Origin: Brassica napus
Taxonomy: Eukaryota > Streptophyta > Magnoliopsida > Brassicales > Brassicaceae
Assembly (NCBI RefSeq): GCF_020379485.1
Contig: NW_026014799.1
Span: 135,001 to 199,000, forward strand
Direction of reading: 5' to 3'
Length of the DNA: 64,000 nucleotides
In this document: positions 56,347 through 64,000 of the stretch, one piece after another
Layout: each line of letters starts with the position of its first letter
Position numbering within the stretch: position 1 is the stretch's first letter
Program-made: the position numbers and the translations under genes
The notes under the pieces: generated by a model
What the model was told of the DNA's origin: nothing
The model's database searches: none
Seen by the model: only the letters and a program-made list of their open reading frames with translations

Positions 56347-58300
56347 GTCAGGTTATTAACTCAGTCTTAATTCCATTCATCTCAGCTTAGCCCTTGCTAA
56401 ACTGAGTCCGGTTCCATAAATAAAATAACCCTAAGGACTCTACCATTCAATAACGTGATCATTCTAATCTATATGCAGACTCGATCTACCCTAAATTCCA
56501 AGTGGAATTCAAACAAACCAACTCACAGTGTTCTAGGCGAGAAGCTGCTGGTTGATCGAAGAGGACTTGGCCAAAACCCAAGGGACACCTTGACTGGACT
56601 GGACTGAACTGACCTCGACTTGGACAGACCCTCGGCTTGATCATGAAGACACGAACAGGTCTGGACGGCCTGATCTGGACAGAACCTCCTTTAGCTCTTG
56701 GACAGTTCTTCGGACTTCCCGGCGGAGTATCGAACAGAACTTCGACTGATCTGAACCCGTGGTTCTGAACTAACTCTGGGCAGCACCTCCACTTGACCAT
56801 CATATAATATGACTGGCTTGGACGAATTGAATTGGACAGAGCTTCCGCATCACAATCGTAGAGAATCGCCGATTGGACGGAACTGGCCTTCTCGGTGGAG
56901 TATCGGTCTTCAGAATCGACCATACTCTAGAATCGATCACTTCCTTTCTCTCTCTCTCTCTCTCTCTATAGCCACGTTGACTTGACTCCCATCTGATCTG
57001 ATCTTCACTTGATTGGCCTTCAGTTGGACAAATCCTTCCCAAGGCGATGACTCGAAATCAATGGAGAACTGATCTCGAAAACTCTCTAAAACTCTCGAAA
57101 TAGCTCGGAATCACTTGCTTTCTTTTTCTACTTTTCTCTCACGTTTTTAATTTGGTTTACACAGGTCTGGATGTGAAGAAATGAGCAGGGGTCGTGGGGT
57201 ATTTATAGAAGACACCAACCAATCAGCTTCAGGTTGGTGGCCTCCCGTGTGTCGCTCCGCATGGCTCCGGACGCATGCACGGCGGCACCTCGTGCTCCAC
57301 ATGGCTGGCTGCATGTCCAGGAAACATGCAGGACGCCACCACTCCTCCCAGATGTCAGGCTGCATGAGTGGAGCTCATGCAAGGCGCCACAGCATCACAC
57401 ACATGTCGATCAGCATGCTTCGGTTGCATGCGTCGCGACATCTCGTGCTTGGCCGATCCACCTCGTGCTTCTACATGTCAAGCTGCATGTGCAGCTTCCA
57501 TGCACGGCGACACCTCGAGCTTCTCTTGACACTCAGCTGGTTAGACAGTTGCCACCACGTTCTTATCCCTTCTGATCAAGCCACCTCGAGCTTCCCGGTT
57601 TCTTTGCGCGATTTCGACCCTTCTTGTGAATTTCTGACCCGCGATCAATCCCGAATATTTTCCGCTCCCATTCTGATTCTCTGAATATTTTTAATAAACT
57701 ACAGATGATGTCTGATATCCTTTAAAAATATTTCCCGAGCCTCCGGCTTCCTCAAAGAATTTCGTAATACCGAAATTAGGGTTTTCGCCCAACTTTGGGT
57801 TTTCCCGTCGTGCTTCAATCCCGTCGTGCTTGCTTCCCGTCCTGCTTAATTCCCGTCCTTCTTCCGACTTATAATGTCTTCAGAATAATATTTTACTGAT
57901 ACGAAGATATTCCGAGAAAACTTCGCGATGAAGAAACGTCAATCTTCAAAAACGTCGAGCTTCTAAACCGTCGTGCTTCAAAAATGTGATTCTTCCAAAA
58001 CTGCCGTCTGATCAATCTAAGACATTTCGAACAATGGTAGAGCAGCTTTTCTCAACTCATGCTTCACTCACAATCCATTCTTCGACCTTCTTGTACTTCA
58101 AATTTCCAGATCGATCTGTATTGCCCGCGACTCAACCACAAAGTTGATGCTCGACCAATCTTCTATTTTCTTCGATCCATGTTAAGTCTTAAGTGATCAA
58201 AACTTAACATTCCTTCAATTGCTTTGATTCCCAAAAGCTCGGCTCTGGATTCTGACTTTTGCTCTCTCGACCATTTTATCCCAAAGGGCGGGTTATCACA

Positions 58301-59508
58301 TTCTCCCCCCCCTTAAAAGAATTCGTCCTCGAATTCTTAGTTGCGCAATTGCTTAGCTTCACGAAATGTTCCTCCTTGATGTGTAGTGATGATGTTCAGC
58401 TTTTGAATAACTTCGTTTTGCGGTCTTGGTCATAAGATATGGTTCTTTGCTGGCTCGCCTTTATTTCGGTTTCTTTGGATCTCCATAAACACTTTGGATT
58501 TTGAACTTGCTCCACCTTGATAACAACTCCTCCATAACTCCTCATTTCATAACTTTGTGTTGATCACTAGATGTGCTTCTTTATAGGTTGGCCTTAGATA
58601 TCTCCCCTTGATTTCTTCAGTCTTCTTCTAGATTTTCTGATTCTGAACTCGCTCCATCTTAATCCATCTCCATGCATTTCCTCGGTCTTGAATCCTTTCA
58701 TTTCTTCACTTCTTGATTTCTCATGCTTCACTTAATCTCAACTCGTCTTCATAACTCTTTACTTTGCTTGCTCATGTCCCTTTGTGTATACTGTCTAAAG
58801 TCGCCATAATCGTCTTCATATCTCTTCACTCTGCCTTTCACTGTCCCTTGAGTGTCCTTCCCAATGTCACCACAATCATCTTCATAAATCTTCACTTGAA
58901 TGATCACTGCGTCTTCTTCTTAGCTTTTACTTTGCTGCCCAACTAATTTCTCATGATACGATCTTGCCAATCTGCGCCTCTGATTACTCCAACCATTTCC
59001 TCGATCTCTCATTTCCCAGATACTGATGAAGTCCTTTCCCAACGAAGTCTTGTTTCTTCCCATCTGTCCAGTCCATACCACATCCCAGTTCTCTGAATCT
59101 GTCTCTCCTCTTTCGCTTCGGGTTTGGGTTTGGCCTTGAACTCCCTCCACTTTAAGGTTTTCATTCCTTAAAGTTCCGATCAGCAAACATACTTACTCGC
59201 TGCAACTCAAAAGAACACTTAACATGCAAGTTAGTAGACAATTAATCAAATAATCCACTAACCCAGCAAATACTAACAATGCAACCTAACCGCAATTCTA
59301 ACCAGCAACCTAACAGTTCTACCCAAGCAACCTAACAGTTCTACCCAAGCAACCTAACAGTTCTAGATTCCACTATCTCAATCCAAATTCCTAAAACCAC
59401 AAATCCTATCGCTGGACGTGACCGGTTTCCCTAATGCCTTTTGTGACTCATTTTGACTCGATAAATATTTAAAACCGATTAAATCATGAGTTCCGGAAGC
59501 ATGGACGA
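58301..59508 (-). other. Non-coding interior of the truncated long-LTR relative
   Basis: Matches 31483-32579 but keeps ~85 bp (about 58521-58605) missing there, and has one more AACCTAACAGTTCTACCCAAGC-type repeat near 59305-59360. No protein domain. Confidence 0.75.
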
Positions 59509-59526
59509 AACCATGCTCTGATACCA
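59509..59526 (-). promoter_or_regulatory. Primer-binding site, initiator-Met tRNA type
   Basis: TGGTATCAGAGCATGGTT on the - strand, the same as at 32580-32597, next to the LTR end at 59531. Confidence 0.9.
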
Positions 59527-61262
59527 CCTCTGTAACACCCCCGAACCGTCCTAGACATATGGTCGATCAACCGGCCAACAATCAAACAAGAACATGACTG
59601 ATCGACCGTCCATCACCCAGGGTTAGAGATGAATGAGCCAACCGGCCAGCCAACAATCAAACAAGAACATGACTGACCGTCCAACCCAGCACCATGGTCC
59701 GGAAGCGCTACGTGACGGGTTAGGGACGATCCGGTCAGAGTCACAAGATTTAATACACGACCTAGACCAGTTCATCCACTAACTCGTCCCGCTGCGTCAA
59801 GGCATAAGGCTTTGCAACCCGTACCTAGAGTTAGCATTTTCCGTTAGATCGAGGCCTAAGGCTCGTACTATGACCTAACGTTGTGTTAGACCGGACTAGT
59901 CAAATATCAGAGTACTCATGAAGCGCATATAAAACAATTACTTTATTGATTCGAGAAATATCCATACATTGATATAATTCGAGACCGGTCCCGGCCTAAT
60001 GCCAAATCGAGTCAACTAAACACAAATCCACAATACCGTTTACAAAAGGCATGAAAATCTACACCGGCGGTCCTAACGTCCAGCACCAAGCTATCCGATC
60101 ATCCTTACCTAAAGCGACCTGCAAAAAGGACAACGGAGTTGGATGAATAACCTAATGTTACTCAGTGAGCTGGCGGCCTCTACCCGCAACCTAGACTCTA
60201 CCCAGACAACCCAAAATAACAATCAATCTAGCCGTAGCATGCAATAAAAGCTAAGGCTAAGCAAACCGTTACTAAGTTAGACTTGGCCTCCTGCCATGAT
60301 CTAGCTTCAAGTAACGGGAACCTGCATTAAAACAAGTCAACAAGCAATCCCTAGTTAACCATATATACGCTTGAGTTCAGTACTCATGTAGTGTTAGACA
60401 CTTAGACTATACAAATACCATTGGCCGATCGACCAACAATCAAACAAGAACATGATCGGCCAACCAATGATACCGCATAGCTTTAATATCCACCACCCTT
60501 CACAAGCAATCACTCAAACACATATAGGCCAACGTCAGGCCTACACTAACAAAATACACATCAAGCCTAATCCGGTACCTAAGCCAGACTTAGGACTTAA
60601 TGTCAGAACCTGCAAGCAAATCAATCAACCACAAACACAATCACACTAATAAGACTATGAGTAACTACGACTCGATCTAACTTGTAACACCGTATATCGG
60701 TGCTACACTAACTCGAGGGTTCCATAACCCTCTACGACACTCTAACACAACACTCTAACCTGGGCCCTGGTGACTTCGTGTTCCTCCTCCCTATCGGCAA
60801 TATCCTATCTTCCTACCACAAAGGCCAGAAGAAGGAACTTTCAACCGACCGCGGCCCACAGTCCTTCGGGTCACCGCGCGACAGCCCACAGTCCTTCGGG
60901 TCACTGCCACATTACACCGTCGTGTAATACTCAGCCATAGTACATGACACCGTTCGTCTGAGTCTTCCCGATCCAGCGAATAAGGGGTTTCCTTGAACCC
61001 GCTGGGTACGAGGCCGAGGAAACACTAATCACCCCTACACATGCCTAGTATGGGCGGGTCACGCACATACTGTCGGCACACTCACAACAAAACAAACTCA
61101 ATCTAGAACCTAACCTAAAGCCAAAGTTCCAGATCCTAACTAGACACTCAACTCTACAACACAAACCAGTAGTACCAGTAGTCCGGCCTATATGGCCTAA
61201 GACCCTTAGTACTAACTACTAAACAATAATATCAATACTAAACAATACAATCAAACCATTAC

Positions 61263-61800
61263 TGTTGTAGTCACAGGGGGGGTAACCCACGAATTGATAA
61301 AAATGGTGGAACCAAGGTTTAAACCTGAAAACAAAGAGAACCGATTTTTATGAGTTTTTAGAGTTTTATAATGCAAACAGAAACAAATATGAAAACAAAT
61401 GAGATGATGATGATAATGATAATAAAACAAGATAAATAAACAAAGGATAGGATGGAATCAGGCTGCTGGATGTGTATCACTCTCAGCTTGATCAAATGAT
61501 GGCTTGAAGTGGATTTGCGGAGGAAGGTTTGATTGAATCTCTCAATCTGATGGAATGATGGATCGAAGTGATTGACTCTCTCAATCTGTGTACTGAGCTT
61601 GTTTGATTTTCACAAACAAACTAGACTCACGAAATCAATAAGACAACAAAGAATCTCTCTTTGAATCCTAAAGACCGATATTTTATACAAAGAACAACTT
61701 TGATAAAACTGAATAAACTTTCTATTAACTTGGTGATTAAGGGTGTCTCTTTACAATGACTATCTAAGAGCTTATATAATGCTCTGGAAACTAATTCTAA
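61263..61800 (-). repeat. Probable 3' LTR of the right-edge element
   Basis: The + strand left end is TGTTGTAGTC. A - strand TATATAAGCTCTTAG lies near 61765-61779, and an AATC-rich tail with ATCATTATCATCATC repeats near 61400-61425. The outer end is well placed; the inner end is a guess. Confidence 0.55.
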
Positions 61801-61926
61801 CGTTCATAATAAGAAAAGAAAGGAAACAAATCAAGCAAACTAACAAAATCGGAAACTAGCCGTTGGAGCCTTTTATGGGATTTTGGCTCCAAGTGAGAAA
61901 CTTGATTCTTCTTGAACCTGGACGGT

Positions 61927-64000
61927 TTAAGGGGATAAGAGAGCTTTCTTGGGACCTTCTTGAATGCTTGATAGATGCTGATCTCGTCCTTGCCTTGGTA
62001 GAAAAAAGAGCTGTTGGAGTTTGAATGCAAGAGACTCCAAATAAGGCAGTTTGGTGATAATGGGGATCTTCTTATTCCTATGTGGGCTGGTGCATGGGAT
62101 GAAGTTGTAGAACTCTTCTGGCTCCTGTATAATGTCTCCTGGATGTCTTGGTTTAGTCTGGACGTCGTCTGGTTCTCCTGGTTGGATTGGAATTGCTTGG
62201 AATGGATCAAACCGAAAGATTGTCCAATCTTTCCATAAATAGCTCCGGTTTGATTTAAGTGATTCTCCATTGAACCGACTGATCTCCTGGGTTCTGGTGC
62301 AGCTAAGGACTTCTGGAATACCTCCTGATTGGTTGAAATGATCTCCTGGTCGCCAATTTCTGGTTTGAAGCTGATTGAACCGGTTAGCTTCCAATTGAGG
62401 CGAGTGTAGCACTGGTTTGACCGGTTCTGGCAAATTGAACATATCTTCTGATTTCCGTGTCCATTTCTCCTGATCTTTGGCTTTCTGGAAAGCTGAAAGA
62501 ATGCTCTTGAATTTGATGACGGGATTTACTTCAGGCCGCTCCTTACTTGAGCTTAAATCTCCTTCTAAAGTCGGATACTCGCAGATGGACAGGCTGAGAA
62601 ACCTCTGAGTTGTAAAATTCATAACGTCTTGCTCCGTGAATATTTTGGCCCAATTCCAATTGTCCTGGACTCCTTCTTGAGTGTAGAATCCATAAAAATT
62701 AGCCTCGTGATTTAAACCCTCCTGGTTTGTAAGATATGGCATTTTTCGTGCACGTATGTCCTGGTTTGCGCCTTGGCTGGTTGAGTAGGGCTTTGGGTTG
62801 ACCTCCGGTTCAGTTGCTGATCTGATGACCACATCATCCCCTCCCTCTTGACAAGGTTTCGACCTCGAAACTGTATAATCTGCACCAAGATAGAGCAAGT
62901 CAGCTTTCATTCTCTTTTGAGATTCTAAAGCCTTACCTTGGCATTGTTTTGGTTTTGCTTCTTTAAGCAATATGGACTGCATTGTCTCTTGAACAATCTT
63001 CTGGTCCATCTCAAGAGTCACGCCTGGTGGTTCTTCTTCTTTAAATTCTTGCTTCTTAGTTCCTGTTACATTACCCTTTGACAAAGACAAGTGCATCATA
63101 CAAGAATTTTGAGCTAATAAATCAGATTGAATAAGACTATCACTCTTTATAGATAAATCTGTTTTCTTTTCTAGTGATGTCTCAGTCAATACTTGTTTAC
63201 TTGGACAAACTACAGCAAAGTGTCCTCTTTTATGACATCTATAACATGTCTGATCTTTTAAATTTTCAGAGTTAGAAGACTTACATTGGCTTGTTGTCTC
63301 TTCTTTCTTTGGGCTTGGAATCTCTTTATTCCTTAAGTCATGGACAGCTTTTGATTCCAACAAGGATGTTGAGTTCGTGTCTTTCTGGACCTCAGGACCT
63401 GTCTTAACATTCTTGGACAAAGACAAGTGACTCATACTAGTGGGAGATGAGTTATAAACAAATTTATCAAGTATAGGACTTACCTTGGCCTTTCCTTGAA
63501 GAATTGGTTTGTCTGATTTTTCTTTGTGTCTAGCCAATGTGTCTGGGCTGAAAAGGTTCTTCTCCATGGACTTTGGGACCTCATAAGGTTGGTATTTATC
63601 ATATAAAACCGTGGGCATCTGGCTTGGCCGAATCTGGTCTTGATAAATCAAGCTCCTATGGCCTTGTTGTGGCACAACTTTCTTTGCCTCTTTGGACACA
63701 CCATTTGAAAATCTCCTTGGGTATTTTCTTCTGGTTTCTTGCGTGGGAAGTGTAGTCACATACTTCCTGATCATAACATCTTTAAGATCTTTCCAGTTGG
63801 TGACAACCTCTTCTGGACTTTTACCATGTGTCTTATCTACTCTTTTCCACCATGAGTAAGCTTTTTCGGAAAGTTGCTTGATGGCATGAGCTAGCCTCTC
63901 CTTCTTTGGCACGCCTTGGTATGAAAACCAATCATCCATGGTTCTTTCCCATGATAAATAATCATCTGGCCAACTACTACCTGAAAAGGAATAAATCTTA
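61927..64000 (-). CDS. gag: gag-like protein, 5' end outside the window
   Basis: Open from the window edge (KIYSFSGSSWPDDYLSWERT precedes the first internal Met, MDDWFSYQG) to a TAA at 61927, ~690 codons. The N-terminal capsid-like part includes YLSWERTMDDWFSYQGVP and LSEKAYSWWKRVDKT. One perfect CCHC knuckle, CYRCHKRGHFAVVC, lies near 63230-63270. A long Ser/Lys/Gln-rich tail follows, with FRFDPFQAIPIQPGEPDD and PYLESLAFKLQQLFFLP near the end. No stop or frameshift seen, so it may still be expressed. It would package RNA; with no pol in view it depends on others. Confidence 0.8.
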   Translation of the reverse strand, partial: KIYSFSGSSWPDDYLSWERTMDDWFSYQGVPKKERLAHAIKQLSEKAYSWWKRVDKTHGKSPEEVVTNWKDLKDVMIRKYVTTLPTQETRRKYPRRFSNGVSKEAKKVVPQQGHRSLIYQDQIRPSQMPTVLYDKYQPYEVPKSMEKNLFSPDTLARHKEKSDKPILQGKAKVSPILDKFVYNSSPTSMSHLSLSKNVKTGPEVQKDTNSTSLLESKAVHDLRNKEIPSPKKEETTSQCKSSNSENLKDQTCYRCHKRGHFAVVCPSKQVLTETSLEKKTDLSIKSDSLIQSDLLAQNSCMMHLSLSKGNVTGTKKQEFKEEEPPGVTLEMDQKIVQETMQSILLKEAKPKQCQGKALESQKRMKADLLYLGADYTVSRSKPCQEGGDDVVIRSATEPEVNPKPYSTSQGANQDIRARKMPYLTNQEGLNHEANFYGFYTQEGVQDNWNWAKIFTEQDVMNFTTQRFLSLSICEYPTLEGDLSSSKERPEVNPVIKFKSILSAFQKAKDQEKWTRKSEDMFNLPEPVKPVLHSPQLEANRFNQLQTRNWRPGDHFNQSGGIPEVLSCTRTQEISRFNGESLKSNRSYLWKDWTIFRFDPFQAIPIQPGEPDDVQTKPRHPGDIIQEPEEFYNFIPCTSPHRNKKIPIITKLPYLESLAFKLQQLFFLPRQGRDQHLSSIQEGPKKALLSP

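Larger units (their letters stand above)
56347..61262 (-). mobile_element. Truncated relative of the long-LTR element
   Basis: 3' LTR part 56347-58300 (matches ~29571-31482), PPT next to 58301, interior 58301-59530, PBS at 59509-59526 (- strand) and 5' LTR part 59531-61262 (matches 27758 to ~29452). Both outer sides are cut: the left by the Tat-like LTR, the right by another LTR. It diverges more from the copy at 27758 than that copy's two LTRs do from each other, so it is a different family member. Confidence 0.9.
61263..64000 (-). mobile_element. Gypsy-like element with gag and 3' end only, running off the window
   Basis: In - orientation a long gag is followed, after its stop at 61927, only by ~660 bp that looks like an LTR and ends GACTACAACA at 61263. 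No PR, RT or integrase lies between. This is either a pol-less non-autonomous element or a deletion copy. The left boundary joins the long-LTR relative after ATTAC. Confidence 0.65.

Overview
The window is repeat-dense plant nuclear heterochromatin. No intact host gene is visible. Nearly every base can be assigned to a retroelement, an LTR or a tandem array. Initiator-Met primer-binding sites, Ty3/gypsy domains, a Tat-type antisense ORF, an APE-RT LINE with a DUF4283-like ORF1 and a eukaryotic 25S rRNA fragment all point to a flowering plant. The element styles fit Brassicaceae, probably Brassica or a close relative; that taxon is inference, since no single-copy gene supports it.

Layout, left to right. 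(1) 1-14704 is a decayed Ty3/gypsy element on the + strand (gag, PR, RT, RNase H, IN). It is split inside RT by an 8274-bp Tat-like element on the - strand (3365-11638) with TG..CA ends and the 5-bp target-site duplication GTTCT. The nested element has lost almost all of pol but keeps gag, an intron-containing antisense ORF, a PPT and both LTRs. (2) 14705-16415 is a related non-autonomous derivative. The same LTR end and PBS run straight into a 25S rRNA 3' fragment, then 21-bp repeats and an acidic ORF. (3) 16416-23976 is a Tekay/Del-like gypsy element with an RT-less interior and badly mismatched LTRs. (4) 24383-43631 is a roughly 10.7-kb minisatellite array. Its stop-poor ~31-bp subunits sit in variable composite units of ~200-400 bp, and one ~1283-bp block is duplicated. 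An 8568-bp non-autonomous LTR element (27758-36325) interrupts it; its 3.7-kb LTRs flank only 1.1 kb of interior, with TSD CTGAC. (5) 43632-44562 is a truncated Tekay-like LTR. (6) 44855-48064 is a compact 3.2-kb LTR element with ~248-bp LTRs and an unrecognised coding region of ~868 codons. (7) 48320-54276 is a - strand LINE with ORF1, an extra middle ORF and a 3'-truncated ORF2. (8) 54277-56346 is a truncated second copy of the Tat-like element (gag 5' end plus LTR). (9) 56347-61262 is a truncated second copy of the 3.7-kb-LTR family. (10) 61263-64000 is the end of another - strand gypsy-like element with a long gag and no pol before its LTR.

The genes do not form pathways. What the window records is insertion history: nested insertions, pol-less elements that still carry complete cis signals (PBS, PPT, LTR promoter), and tandem-repeat growth in LTRs and in the array. 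The most interesting items are the rRNA segment sitting between PBS and gag-like ORF, the compact LTR element with unknown ORFs, the frame-cycling 31-bp array and the long-LTR, short-interior element. I saw no clear evidence of a new defence, metabolic or regulatory system.
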